In this document: positions 24,301 through 28,711 of the stretch, in pieces
Layout of the letters: each line of letters opens with the position of its first letter
Position numbering within the stretch: the stretch's first letter is position 1
NCBI GenBank assembly: GCA_029237695.1
Contig: CM055272.1
Coordinates: forward strand, 32,560,791-32,624,790
Direction of reading: 5' to 3'
Source of the DNA: Conchocele bisecta
Taxonomy: Eukaryota > Mollusca > Bivalvia > Lucinida > Thyasiridae
Length of the DNA stretch: 64,000 nucleotides
The notes under the pieces: generated by a model
Database searches by the model: none
Seen by the model: only the letters and a program-made list of their open reading frames with translations
What the model was told of the DNA's origin: nothing
Position numbers and translations under genes: made by a program

Positions 24301-25305
24301 CCCACTGTAGGCCCCAGTAACTACAGGACCCCATATGGGGCCTCTACCTGTGTGGCAGTGGGGCCCATCCAGGTATGTAAGGACACAACCCACTGTAGGC
24401 CCCAGTAACTACCGGACCCCAATACAGGGCCTCTACCTGTGTGGCAGTGGGGCCCATCCAGGTATGTAAGGACATAACCCACTGTAGGCCCCAGTAACTA
24501 CAGGACCCCATACGGGGCCTCTACCTGTGTGGCAGTGGGGCCCATCCAGGTATGTAAGGACACAACCCACTGTAGGCCCCAGTAACTACAGGACCCCAAT
24601 AGTATGTAAGGACACGACCTACTGTAGGCATCAGTCACTACAGGACCCCCTTATGGGGCAGGGCCTCTAACTGTGTGGCAGTGGGGTTATTTGTTTTTTC
24701 AATAACTGCCTGACCCCTTCACCAAATTTAATATTTTGCCACAATGTGTGTCTATGGACGGTGCTTTGTTCTCTGCATACCCATGTCTGAACACTGAATG
24801 TCAAGGTCGCTGAGGACATACGATCAAGGCTACCAGCGAGGGTATTAGCTTCATGAGTATTCCCTTGTTTCCAATCCACACTGTCTGACAGGATCTGTAC
24901 TGTTCGCCATTCCATCATTGAAACACCCGCAATGCTTCTAACAAGAAATATAGATAGCTATCAGGCTACTGAAGTGTGCTATTTGATCATGAGCTACATT
25001 GGTCACAAATCCCATAAGCTGCATTTCTCCAGTCACGGTCATGAAAAATATTTACAGAAACTGATATTTTCTGTAAATGGTATGGAAAGTTAAAGAAATT
25101 CCCCGTTTACTATCAAGATTTCGTCAAATTTCGATGTCATGACTGAAAATATTGTCACTATTTTTACATCCTGTTGCTATGTATTTCATGGGTAGATATG
25201 CAATAAATACATACATTTCTAATATCAGGTGGCGGTGTGATGGGGTCACCCGGCCGACTGGCAGCACAGAAAGTCCTCAAAGACAGCAAGATGCTCAACC
25301 TGTGA
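3291..25305 (+). CDS. PYROXD2: PYROXD2, pyridine nucleotide-disulphide oxidoreductase domain protein 2 (5'-partial, 14 exons)
   Basis: A FAD-dependent oxidoreductase related to CrtI-type phytoene desaturases. The vertebrate protein is reported to be mitochondrial, and its substrate is unknown to me. The fourteen exons are 3291-3384, 3834-3907, 4605-4763, 5624-5780, 7268-7329, 8448-8545, 9350-9491, 12146-12277, 14716-14788, 15994-16150, 17284-17438, 20096-20202, 24164-24284 and 25229-25305. They sum to 1608 bp, exactly 535 codons plus TGA, and all junctions are GT-AG and phase-compatible. The product begins after the first dinucleotide-binding loop with AAYLQKHGK and continues with [11 protein letters not shown] (FAD-binding acid). 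The C terminus has [11 protein letters not shown] followed by GGGVMG, the second FAD motif. The human protein is about 580 residues, so roughly 45-50 N-terminal residues lie left of the window. Every exon keeps an open frame and conserved motifs, so the gene looks functional. The family is certain by motif order; substrate and localisation are inference. Confidence 0.96.
3452..3757. mobile_element. Family E palindromic MITE
   Basis: The outer inverted ends contain CAAAGTATACTTTGAGGGAG and its complement. The centre is a long near-perfect hairpin (ATTATACTGAATTTATTACA with its complement) around a CTGTGATAATG stem. Other copies lie near 14905, 39500 and 47110. This one is in the first PYROXD2 intron of the window. 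Confidence 0.8.
3834..3907 (+). CDS. PYROXD2: PYROXD2 exon b
   Basis: Acceptor TTGTAG|GTTAC and donor CTGAAG|GTACGT. Encodes [20 protein letters not shown] plus DLELK, the conserved F-S-R-A-S-Y...LLRP segment of PYROXD2. Enters in phase 1 and ends in phase 0. Confidence 0.94.
3975..4172. mobile_element. Family A MITE
   Basis: Terminal inverted repeat GGCTGTGACTGGA...GGGGCTTATG and its complement CATAAGCCCCATTTCTCCAG. The interior has TGATCAGACTGTGCAGATGC. Family A is the commonest element in the window (see 8176, 9499, 20393, 38335, 40335 and 44335). Confidence 0.8.
4432..4537. repeat. Hairpin element
   Basis: The arms contain TATGTTCAACAGTTCTGCAA and the complementary TTTGCAGAATTGTTGAACAT, with a near-palindromic core around CCAGGAATCCACTGATTCCT. 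It is a short inverted repeat ~70 bp before the next PYROXD2 exon. Confidence 0.7.
4605..4763 (+). CDS. PYROXD2: PYROXD2 exon c
   Basis: Acceptor ATTGTCAG|AAATAT and donor GCAAAG|GTTAGT. Encodes [20 protein letters not shown] and 33 further residues (53 codons, phase 0 to 0). It matches the PYROXD2 segment after the LELKKHG helix. Confidence 0.94.
4883..4975. repeat. Truncated CCACGA-GTGGAGGGGGCAT element
   Basis: Begins ATGCCCTACCACGAGTGTGG and runs into GTCCGTCCTTCCCGTCCG. It is the same 5' end as the array-bearing element at 13955-14560, cut short. Confidence 0.5.
5098..5336. mobile_element. Family B MITE, complete copy, TTAA-flanked
   Basis: A 239 bp palindrome. Left end TTAACCCTTAGACCGCTACT and right end GCGGTCTAAGGGTTAA are perfect inverses over 16 bp. 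The core hairpin has CATTTCCAATGGAAATG. A TTAA at each end next to CCC/GGG termini is the signature of piggyBac-type insertion (established for that superfamily); the assignment of this MITE is inference. Confidence 0.8.
5505..5611. repeat. Family A MITE, right half
   Basis: Contains TGATCAGACTGCGCACATGC and ends CCATTTCGCCAGTCACA. The end is ~12 bp before the next PYROXD2 splice acceptor at 5624. Confidence 0.6.
5624..5780 (+). CDS. PYROXD2: PYROXD2 exon d (donor inside a minisatellite)
   Basis: Acceptor TTAACAG|AGATAC. Encodes [20 protein letters not shown] and [20 protein letters not shown], then SWSLAKC. The donor is placed at GCT|GTAGGT because it is the only nearby site that leaves phase 1, which the next exon (starting TT|ATG) requires. 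This donor is the first unit of a 23 bp tandem repeat that offers several more GCTGTAGGT sites. Reading through meets TAG at 5828. Confidence 0.88.
5771..6107 (+). repeat. 23 bp minisatellite GCAAAATGCTGTAGGTTCC
   Basis: About 14 units averaging 23 bp. The first three are identical (5771, 5794, 5817) and later ones are degenerate. At least six units keep GCTGTAGGT, a plausible splice donor. Weak units reappear at about 6740-6780 and 7000-7100, so the array once extended further and was split by the inserts at 6108 and 6783. Open frames on either strand here are artefacts. Confidence 0.9.
6108..6735. mobile_element. Family J element with TATCTCGA motifs
   Basis: Terminal inverted repeats ACAGTCGAGCACCAGTATCT and AGATACTGGTGCTCGACTGT bound a 628 bp insert in the minisatellite. 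TATCTCGA-type motifs recur about ten times inside. No transposase is present, so it is a non-autonomous element. Confidence 0.8.
6783..6992. mobile_element. Family I MITE (ACCTCTCTAAACCGGACAC)
   Basis: Two overlapping versions of the same inverted repeat: ACAGTAGAACCCCTCTAAAC at 6782, and TGGAACCTCTCTAAACCGGA at 6922 facing GTTTAGAGGGTTTCCACTGT at ~6967. Further copies lie at 11590, 30925 and 53118. Confidence 0.7.
7268..7329 (+). CDS. PYROXD2: PYROXD2 exon e
   Basis: Acceptor GTTTCAG|TTATG and donor ACAAAG|GTGAGT. Encodes [20 protein letters not shown], the conserved FYE-MTAP segment. The first two bases complete a codon from exon d, predicting Phe at the junction. Confidence 0.92.
7349..7525. 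mobile_element. Family N element (CAGGCCCGTA ends, G/C-run arms)
   Basis: Begins CCAGGCCCGTAGCCAGACCT and ends CTGGCTACGGGCCTGG. Poly-G (7376-7386) is paired with poly-C (7501-7507). Related elements are at 13002, 49730 and 51362. Confidence 0.7.
7552..7782. mobile_element. Family M palindromic element
   Basis: Near-complete palindrome: GGGCCCGTTTCACTAAACTT at the left, AAGTTTAGTGAAATGACCCC at the right, and a perfect core hairpin around GCATAGGCTGCATATGCAGC. Confidence 0.8.
8128..8175 (+). repeat. Diverged duplicate of the 5' end of PYROXD2 exon f
   Basis: About 45 bp here (TGTTATTTCCATCTTAGATT and onward to GTTTGAACC) match the intron-exon junction at 8430-8472 (TGTTATTTCCATGGTAGATT to GTTTGAATC). 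The copies flank the family A element at 8176-8424. This copy keeps an AG but its exon-like part has changes such as TGG to TTG. Confidence 0.7.
8176..8424. mobile_element. Family A MITE (complete)
   Basis: GTGGTTGTGACTGAGGAAAT at the left and CCATAAGCCCACTGTCTCCA plus a CACAGCCAC end at the right. It lies between two copies of the exon f acceptor region. Confidence 0.8.
8448..8545 (+). CDS. PYROXD2: PYROXD2 exon f
   Basis: Acceptor CATGGTAG|ATTCTC and donor AGTGG|GTAAGA. Encodes [20 protein letters not shown] and [13 protein letters not shown], the most conserved block of the family ([14 protein letters not shown]). Ends in phase 2. Confidence 0.95.
8757..8980. mobile_element. Family B MITE (diverged)
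   Basis: Left arm CTTACAATGCTGGATTAAAATGTTGTCGTCTGC and right arm ATTAAAAAGTCAGCAGACGACAATATG around a CTCCATTGGAAACAACG core. The terminal TTAA is degraded. A further partial arm is at about 8570-8710. Confidence 0.6.
9049..9234. mobile_element. Short TIR element
   Basis: ACAGTCAAACCTGTGAATAA at the left and GCACAGGTTCGAATGTA at the right, with an inner repeat of GGTCTTTATTCGCAG / GCTATTCGCAGATGGTC. Confidence 0.55.
9350..9491 (+). CDS. PYROXD2: PYROXD2 exon g
   Basis: Acceptor GGTACAG|GTACG and donor GACAAG|GTAGGC. Encodes [20 protein letters not shown] and [20 protein letters not shown], then ASVFTDK. It is the canonical HHVMG-LEG...GAWGY-GGMG block. Confidence 0.95.
9499..9752. mobile_element. 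Family A MITE, 7 bp after a splice donor
   Basis: GTGGTTGTGACTGAAGAAAT at the left and CATTTCTCCAGTCACAGCCA at the right. It starts at about +8 of the intron that follows exon g. Confidence 0.8.
9822..10135 (+). mobile_element. tRNA-derived SINE
   Basis: The head GGGGATGGCTTGATAGTTTA...GGTTCAGTCCCCACC has A- and B-box-like stretches (TAGTGGTAGATC and GGTTCAGTCCC). The body has two ~120 bp parts, each with ACATCCAAATGTTG(G/A)ATATCT, and a duplicated TGACCTTGACCT. It is intronic. Confidence 0.65.
10136..10300. mobile_element. Family K element, left part
   Basis: GAGAATAGTAGGTTAGTGCC...GGAAAAAATATCTGGCGAGG is followed by its partial complement ending CACTAACCTACTATTCT. Other copies are at 30075 and 56376. 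The matching GTTTCACGGCAC end lies at 11190-11280. Confidence 0.65.
10301..11189. other. AT-rich intronic stretch
   Basis: No coding segment, tandem repeat or clear inverted repeat is seen. It is probably interior to the family K copy whose ends lie at 10136 and 11280. Confidence 0.4.
11190..11282. repeat. Family K right end
   Basis: GTGATTAGGTCGTATTGACA and TTTCACGGCAC, ending GCGTTGACGGGATAAA, as at 30240-30325 and (inverted) 56380-56460. Confidence 0.6.
11590..11666. mobile_element. Family I hairpin
   Basis: GAACCTCTCAAAACCGGACA at the left and TGTCCGGTTTAGAGAGGTTC at the right, with a short loop around CCCTGGGGGTCCCCAGG. Confidence 0.75.
12146..12277 (+). CDS. PYROXD2: PYROXD2 exon h
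   Basis: Acceptor GTTTCCAG|CCTGTT and donor CCTCAG|GTGTGT. Encodes [20 protein letters not shown] and then an [20 protein letters not shown] block. The VVLEDG and VLSNA-P motifs are typical. 44 codons, phase 0 to 0. Confidence 0.95.
13000..13400. mobile_element. Family N-like element (AGGGGCGGCGGAAGC ends)
   Basis: Left end CAGGGGCGGCGGAAGCGGGG and right end CTTCCGCCGCCCCTG. Direct G/C runs (GGGGGGGCGGTCGCCCCCCC, twice) could form very stable hairpins or G4 structures. Confidence 0.7.
13405..13482. repeat. Fragment of the 1-1.85 kb element
   Basis: TTAGTTAATGTTTTTCCACA followed by GGGCACGACATGCGGGCCGC, the same terminal module as at 1805-1857 and 42495-42545. Confidence 0.55.
13768..14690. 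mobile_element. Family D element split by an array-bearing insertion
   Basis: The left part (13768-13953) starts CAGAGCTCCAGATAAGC. The right part (about 14610-14690) ends TTATCTGGAGCCCTG. Between them lies a foreign element (13955-14560) that begins TATGCCCCACCACGATAGTG and contains TCCG-rich sequence and three ~168 bp core units. Confidence 0.75.
13955..14560 (+). repeat. Core-repeat element: TCCG block plus ~3 units of ~168 bp
   Basis: Units carry AAATATCTTATAATTTCTG...CATTGCTCTAATGGTCCTCT...GCCAAATCCACGTTC...GTCAAGGTCACATACTT. They are related to the large array at 21270-23780. A short 5' hairpin followed by core repeats resembles bivalve non-autonomous Helitron-like or BIV160-type satellites; that comparison is from memory and untested. 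Confidence 0.65.
14716..14788 (+). CDS. PYROXD2: PYROXD2 exon i
   Basis: Acceptor TCTTACAG|GATGTT and donor ATCAATG|GTAAAT. Encodes [20 protein letters not shown] plus TKIN. The SPVTKIN motif is invariant in the family. Ends in phase 1. Confidence 0.94.
14903..15546. mobile_element. Family E MITE with internal tandem growth and a nested N-like insert
   Basis: The outer ends are GTAGCCGATTTCATCA and TGTGAAATCGGCTAC. The N-like insert (GGCGGCGGAAGCC...) sits at ~14928-15060. The hairpin arm is amplified into about five to six direct ~40-47 bp units between 15235 and 15440 (TGATAATGTAATAAATTCAG each). This gives the repetitive minus-strand frame, which is not a gene. Confidence 0.75.
15612..15800. 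mobile_element. Family O element (CCCTAAATATTCGGACAC)
   Basis: Left CGTATAGCCCTAAATATTCG and right GTGTCCAAATCTTTATGGTTATTGCGG, imperfect inverses. Copies are at 16882 and 18478. Confidence 0.6.
15994..16150 (+). CDS. PYROXD2: PYROXD2 exon j
   Basis: Acceptor TACCTCAG|TGGCG and donor CAGCG|GTAAAG. Encodes [20 protein letters not shown] and [20 protein letters not shown], then [23 protein letters not shown] is the diagnostic block. GC-rich and codon-biased compared with its surroundings. Confidence 0.95.
16195..16735. repeat. ~150-180 bp tandem element (ATGGCCGCCAAGGGGAGATA)
   Basis: About 2.5 to 3 units, each with TAAACATGTATRCCAAATTTGGTTAYGATCGGTGAAGTAGAA and AAAATTAAAAATGGCYGCCAAGGGGAG. 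The right edge is CCCGCCCGCCCG-rich. Confidence 0.75.
16882..17105. mobile_element. Family O element (complete)
   Basis: CCGTAATTACCCTAAATATT at the left and AATATTTAGGGTAATTACGG at the right are exact inverses. An inner part shares CAGACCCTGATCAGACTGCTCC with family A. Confidence 0.8.
17284..17438 (+). CDS. PYROXD2: PYROXD2 exon k
   Basis: Acceptor CTGTTCAG|CCCGATG and donor GATACAG|GTACTG. Encodes [20 protein letters not shown] and [20 protein letters not shown], then [24 protein letters not shown] is a hallmark of PYROXD2. Confidence 0.95.
17466..18180 (+). repeat. Cluster of tRNA-like SINE fragments
   Basis: Three heads of the type GGCCATGG(A/C)CT(C/A)GGGGATATGGCA...GACTTCAATAC (about 17470, 17826 and 17998). 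The third continues to the tail CCTTAGCTGTTGCTGTTAAAC. A separate element (17531-17715) with ACCAGGGATTCCGCTGGGGA and poly-A/T arms interrupts the first. The right half of a family A MITE lies at 17880-17972. Not functional tRNA genes. Confidence 0.6.
18478..18672. mobile_element. Family O-like element
   Basis: AACCCTAATTATCCAAACAC at the left and GTCTGTAAATTTAGGGCTAG at the right, with internal AATATTTAGGGCTTGTATGA. Confidence 0.5.
19035..19560. mobile_element. Family P, ~525 bp palindromic element
   Basis: Left TTTTACGGCCATATAAACAA and right TTGTTTATATAGCCGTAAAA. The arms continue through AATTTAAGAATGAGCCTTCT on both strands, with an inner hairpin CCCCATAGACATCTTC / GAAGATGTCTATGGGG. The arms are ~170 bp each with few mismatches. 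Confidence 0.85.
19572..19745. mobile_element. Family A MITE (partial)
   Basis: GTGGATGTGACTAGAGAAAT start and the TGATGGAATAGCGAACAGTG middle. The right end is lost. Confidence 0.65.
19785..19984. repeat. CATATG-rich element
   Basis: More than ten CATATG hexamers in ~190 bp, most inside CATATGAATTTCATATG-like units, with inverted edges TGTGGCATATGAATT and AATTGCATATGTGGCACA. Confidence 0.75.
19985..20072. repeat. Family C MITE, one end
   Basis: The inverted start of family C (complement of AACTGGAATGGATTTTGATA), ending GGGGTGAAAGGGTTA. The end lies ~24 bp before the exon l acceptor. Confidence 0.6.
20096..20202 (+). CDS. PYROXD2: PYROXD2 exon l
   Basis: Acceptor CATTCCAG|TATTTG and donor GGAGGG|GTAAAT. 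Encodes [20 protein letters not shown] and [41 protein letters not shown] is nearly identical to the vertebrate block. Confidence 0.96.
20393..20612. mobile_element. Family A MITE
   Basis: TGTGACTGTGACTGGATAAATG start, TGATGGAATGGCGAATAGTG centre and CCCATAAGCATCATGTCAGA degenerate end. Confidence 0.7.
20926..21118. mobile_element. Family B MITE
   Basis: CAACCCTTAAAATGTGGGAA...ATCATCTGCTGTTGTC arm, CTTCCAATGGAAATGATATG core, and AACAGCAGACGACAAAATTT...AGTAAGAGTTGAA arm. Confidence 0.7.
21270..23780 (+). repeat. 168 bp satellite array with 336 bp higher-order period
   Basis: About 13 units of ~168 bp (GCTGTGCCAAATCCACRACY...CAAGGTCAAGGTCAAATACT...CATCAGAGAAATATGTTATA...CACACATGCATTCCTGTAAG). 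Between about 21990 and 23170, two unit types alternate: CGACCGTCCAATCCCCGCTC with CTTAGTCCC, and CAACTGTCCAACCCCCGCTG with CTTTGTCTC. Identical stretches repeat at 22186, 22522 and 22858, exactly 336 bp apart. Edge units (21308 and 23230-23780) are more diverged. It lies in the PYROXD2 intron between exons l and m. Confidence 0.93.
21478..21842. mobile_element. Two-level insertion inside the satellite
   Basis: The outer element is bounded by CAGTGCAACCTCTCTACAAC and GTTCGATTGTA, with TGGCTGTTGTAGAGAGGTGG repeats. A family B MITE (about 21565-21748, TCGTTTGCTG...CAGCAGACGACAATTTTCGTG...TAAGGGTTA) sits within it. The satellite resumes on both sides. Confidence 0.7.
24164..24284 (+). CDS. PYROXD2: PYROXD2 exon m
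   Basis: Acceptor TTTTGTAG|AACATA and donor CATCCAG|GTATGT. Encodes [20 protein letters not shown] and [20 protein letters not shown]. The last block is the first half of the C-terminal FAD motif, split from GGGVMG by a phase-1 intron. Reading through the donor gives a TAA three codons later. Confidence 0.95.
24207..24690 (+). repeat. ~88 bp tandem duplication of the exon m 3' end and its splice donor
   Basis: The 3' ~75 bp of exon m plus GTATGTAAGGACAC is repeated in the following intron. Donor-type CCAG|GTATGT recurs at 24285, 24373, 24462 and 24550, and a truncated GTATGT at 24602. A final diverged copy runs to ~24690. The copies starting near 24292 and 24469 have a 1 bp deletion that breaks the exon frame, while the one near 24380 keeps it. 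No copy has an obvious polypyrimidine acceptor. Confidence 0.9.
24880..25048. mobile_element. Family A MITE (partial)
   Basis: CACTGTCTGACAGGATCTGT middle and CATTTCTCCAGTCACGGTCA end. Confidence 0.6.
25229..25305 (+). CDS. PYROXD2: PYROXD2 terminal exon
   Basis: Acceptor AATATCAG|GTGGCG; stop TGA at 25303-25305. Encodes [20 protein letters not shown] plus KMLNL. GGGVMG completes the FAD-binding motif. The short C-terminal tail matches the family in length. Confidence 0.96.
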
Positions 25306-25604
25306 TCTCCAACCTGTAGCATCGAGGAGGCAGTTTTCTTGGAGATTCCAATAGGCAATGAGTGATCGTAGCTAGTTACTTCCCTTTGCAAATCTATGTA
25401 TAGATATCCGGTCCTTTGCTGTATTTCAGGGTTTTTTTTTGTTTTTTTTTTTTTTATGATTAAATGTTTCAGCGTTCATTTCTTACTGAATAGCACAAAA
25501 AAATTAGTTTTGCGAACAGAGAAGACCCAGATCAGACTGCACTGAGTCTACACTGATTGCAATAACATAAAAAATATATGAAAATATAAATCAACACTAG
25601 TCGA

Positions 25605-25610
25605 AATAAA
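25605..25610 (+). promoter_or_regulatory. PYROXD2: Candidate PYROXD2 poly(A) signal
   Basis: AATAAA ~300 bp after the stop codon, in AT-rich sequence with T-runs at 25430-25455. Other AATAAA-like hexamers occur near 25700, so the true site is uncertain. Confidence 0.35.
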
Positions 25611-25849
25611 TATAATGGCTCTTTTTCATAACAAATCATGCTACGTTCGCCATTTTTATAAGCAATAAGGTGTTAAACTACACAATTTGGACTGGATTTC
25701 TATAAATAAATTCAATGGGAGATAACTAGCTATGATCCCTCATTATAATCCAGTATTACAGTGCTGTATTGTCTCTACATGACATTGGCTATTGCTGGGA
25801 CATTAAACCTGTTCACTTTCACTTTCTTTGGGTGGTGAATATAATTTAT

Positions 25850-25925
25850 TGAAACACAAATGAACACATTGATGGACTACATATGTAGTAGTCCATCAAT
25901 GTGTACGTTTCAAACTTTAACAAAA
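25850..25925. repeat. Perfect hairpin
   Basis: ACATTGATGGACTACATATG facing CATATGTAGTAGTCCATCAATGT, extended by TTGAAAC / GTTTCAA. Confidence 0.75.
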
Positions 25926-25954
25926 ACACAACTTAAAAGTACATGTATGTACAT

Positions 25955-26005
25955 CGCTGTGGCCTAATGGATAAGGCACCTGCCTCGCAACTGATTCCTT
26001 TAACA
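25955..26005 (+). repeat. tRNA-Arg-like 5' half
   Basis: CGCTGTGGCCTAATGGATAAGGCACCTGCC resembles the D-arm of a tRNA-Arg or a tRNA-derived SINE head. The anticodon arm and B box do not follow. Confidence 0.35.
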
Positions 26006-26212
26006 TGTTTGTGCAACGTTTCACACATGGCGTTTTTGATTTCTATACACGTGTGAAAACTTACCCGAGATAATCTCTCTGAATCAGACTTGGCTGTGCC
26101 AGGCGCTTAATTTTCACATCGAGTACAAATATGAAGGAAACATGCTCGGGACTTGATTTCCACCTCGACATAACCAAAATATCGACATGATCTATATAGA
26201 GAATTTGGCTGG

Positions 26213-26372
26213 GACCTCGGAAGTATATCGAGATAAGCAGGTATATCGAGGTAAGCAGGTATATCGAGGTAAGCAGGTATATCGAGATAAGCAGGTATGG
26301 TATATCGAGGTAAGCAGGTATATCGAGATAAGCAGGTATATCGAGGTAAGCAGGTATATCGAGGTAAGTTTC
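26213..26372 (+). repeat. 18 bp minisatellite TATATCGAGGTAAGCAGG
   Basis: About eight to nine units, alternating GAGGTAAGC and GAGATAAGC. Frames on both strands are artefacts of the repeat. Confidence 0.9.
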
Positions 26373-26499
26373 TGTATATATTTGAAGAGAATGTAAATTT
26401 TGCTTCATCAAACACTGGCATCATTCGGTAATGTCATATGAACGTCAGCCAATGTAGTTGTAAATCCGTTGTGATATGCATATGTAGTCAATGCAGGAT

Positions 26500-27335
26500 A
26501 TGACGATTTGTATATCGGGTGAGTCGAAAAAAAACGTTCCCAAATTTAATTTCCTATAACTCCTACACTACTTAAAATAAATAATTGAAACTTTGCATGA
26601 TGGTTCATCAGGATGTTGTAGATAACTTGTATAAATAGTATTGTGATAAACCAAACACTTTACAAATGGCCAATTATGCAATATGATGAGTAGAAATGTA
26701 CAGTACAGTTCAAATTGCTGTTAATCGTACCAACTTATATGCGTGATGTAACTAGACACAATGGTCGATCGGCCCACCATCCTCTTCTGCCACAGTACAC
26801 AGATGTTTCTTTCATGAAGAAATACTGCTTCTGATCTCTGACAGTCAATGTCACTTTCTTCCTACATCTCTGAATCTCTCCTTTTAGTTCCGCCTCGGTG
26901 AACTTATCTTATCGACGACTGTAAACTTTCTCACTAAGAGAATCCCATACCTAGTATTCATTGGATTACAGTACGGACTTTGTGGCGGCCACTGTGATCT
27001 TGTTTGATGAACTCTGGGGTAGCATCCTATAAATAAGATTGTGTTGCCCTGCTGGTATGTGATGATGCACCATCCTGCTGGAACACATACTCATCATTTG
27101 GGCACAGATGCCAACAGTCACATAACAAACCCCTCTCTAATAACGACATGTAGCTATCACTGTTCTCTTTCACCTTCTCCGTGTTGATAAAGTGAATATT
27201 CGTCTTTCCATGCCAGGAAACACCGGCCGAAACTATCAGCTTCTTTGAGAACCTACATGTGTCGTGGTGAAGGCATAATATGTGCAATGTTTCTTTTTGA
27301 AATTGACCGACACTGACAAATATCATGCCGGGACC
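26500..27335 (-). pseudogene. Tc1/mariner (IS630-type) transposase relic
   Basis: On the - strand from ~27330 to ~26762 one reads pieces of a transposase: SAGVSWHGKTNIHFINTEKV, then YVFQQDGASSHTS (second catalytic Asp region), then TPEFI and WPPQSPYCNPMN, then a C-terminal KFTEAELKG and DRPLCL-like tail. At least one frameshift lies between the QDG and WPP blocks, and stops occur further on. The usual SPD catalytic motif reads SPY, so the enzyme is dead. AT-rich flanks at 26520-26700 may be element ends; no clean TIR pair was found. Confidence 0.85.
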
Positions 27336-27461
27336 ACAAGTTGGCCGGCAGAGAAAATCTGCTAGAGTCTTGCATCAATGATATTGTCAGTTCCAACCTG
27401 ATATTTTGCCTGATTAGTCATTTGTACAGTATTCGGTCTATCATGATCAAATTGATTATAA

Positions 27462-27830
27462 GAATGAATGGCCTTTTTGTGGAATTTATCGGGGTATAAA
27501 CTTGGAAAAGTCGCGGGAATACTGGACGAAGGCCGGAAGGCCTCATCCAGTATTCCCGCGACTTTTCCAAGTTTATATCCCCGATAAATTCCACAAAAAG
27601 GCCATTCATTCCTTATAATTCCAGCATTTTAAATAAATTCATCAAGAAAATGTGTTTATTTTCTGTTTTCTTAAGAATTATTGTAACTGCGCCTCACGGT
27701 TACAGAAAGTAGTTCGGCGTGGGAGTTTACTGGGATATAAATTTTGGATAGAGACTTGCTACGGGCCAATCAAATGTTAGGGAATTGTGTAAATATTTTT
27801 GTGCTGGAATTATAAGAGTTATAGACAACA
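27462..27830. mobile_element. Palindromic element with 60 bp perfect arms
   Basis: GAATGGCCTTTTTGTGGAAT...GCGGGAATACTGGA faces its exact complement around a GAAGGCCGGAAGGCC loop (27465-27610). A further AT-rich part reaches CTGGAATTATAAGAG near 27820, echoing TTATAATTCCAGCATTT near 27615. Confidence 0.75.
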
Positions 27831-28700
27831 TCCTGAAATATCACTATGTGAAATTGCAAATGTCTTCATAAAAAGTTGTCTGATTTACAGGAACTTAAAT
27901 CTAGGAACGTTTTTTATGACTCGCCCGACATATCGGTCAGTATGTTTCAAGTCAATGCAAAATGTGTTACCTGGTCAAATGCAAAAGGAGCATTTCCTGT
28001 TCATGCAGATATACAAGTATGTTTATATGAAGCCAGTATTGTAATATATACATATATTCTATTCTCGTATATATTTAATAGCATATTATTATTAACATAG
28101 CATTGCGAGTCGTCACAGGGTCGCTTCATTAAACTTTGTATGTTAAAAATAATGTTTGCAAGAATAACGTTCATGATGTTTGCAAGAATAATCTTTGAAT
28201 TGTTAACCCTTTCATTGCTGAATTAATGTTTCTCAATGAAAACATATTTTGCCTTCACATGAGGAGATAATTCTCATGTGCTGGAAAAATATTTTGACAA
28301 GCAAGACAGTTTGAAAAAACATATACATGTATTTTATTCATTTGTTACATGCAAAACATTTACTGATGTGTGTTGTTATATTATATTGTTGATTATCAAT
28401 ATTCTATTCAAAACGAAAATTAATGCAGCTAAGAATGAAATGTATTACATGTTCCGTAATGTGATATTTTGTCTAATACATATGTTATACTGTATTTTAT
28501 GCGTGTATTTAATTTGAGTTGGTGTGGAGTGCAGCACTGGTCGGAGTGTATATAGCACTAAGGACAATGTTCAAATAAAAATACAAGTAGATGTCTATTC
28601 CAAATGTCAGAAATGGACTAACATTAATGTATTATGATATGTATTTGCTATGCAGATAGCTGGTATTGGTTTATTTTTGTGTGTTCATAATTTGTTGTCT
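27831..28700. other. AT-rich intergenic stretch
   Basis: Contains a family B MITE remnant (about 28200-28290: GTTAACCCTTTCATTGCTGA...TCTCATGTGCTGG). No coding homology is seen in the AT-rich open frames. Confidence 0.5.
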
Positions 28701-28711
28701 ATCTATATACA

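Noticed and set aside
25955..26005. tRNA-Arg gene
   Set aside because: Only the 5' half matches; no anticodon or T arm follows.
26061..26424. - strand frames repeating AYLDIP and PRYTCL
   Set aside because: They arise from the 18 bp minisatellite; the same array is open on both strands.
28278..28517. 79-codon AT-rich frame
   Set aside because: The Phe/Ile/Leu-rich composition is expected from AT-rich DNA; no motif or splice context was found.
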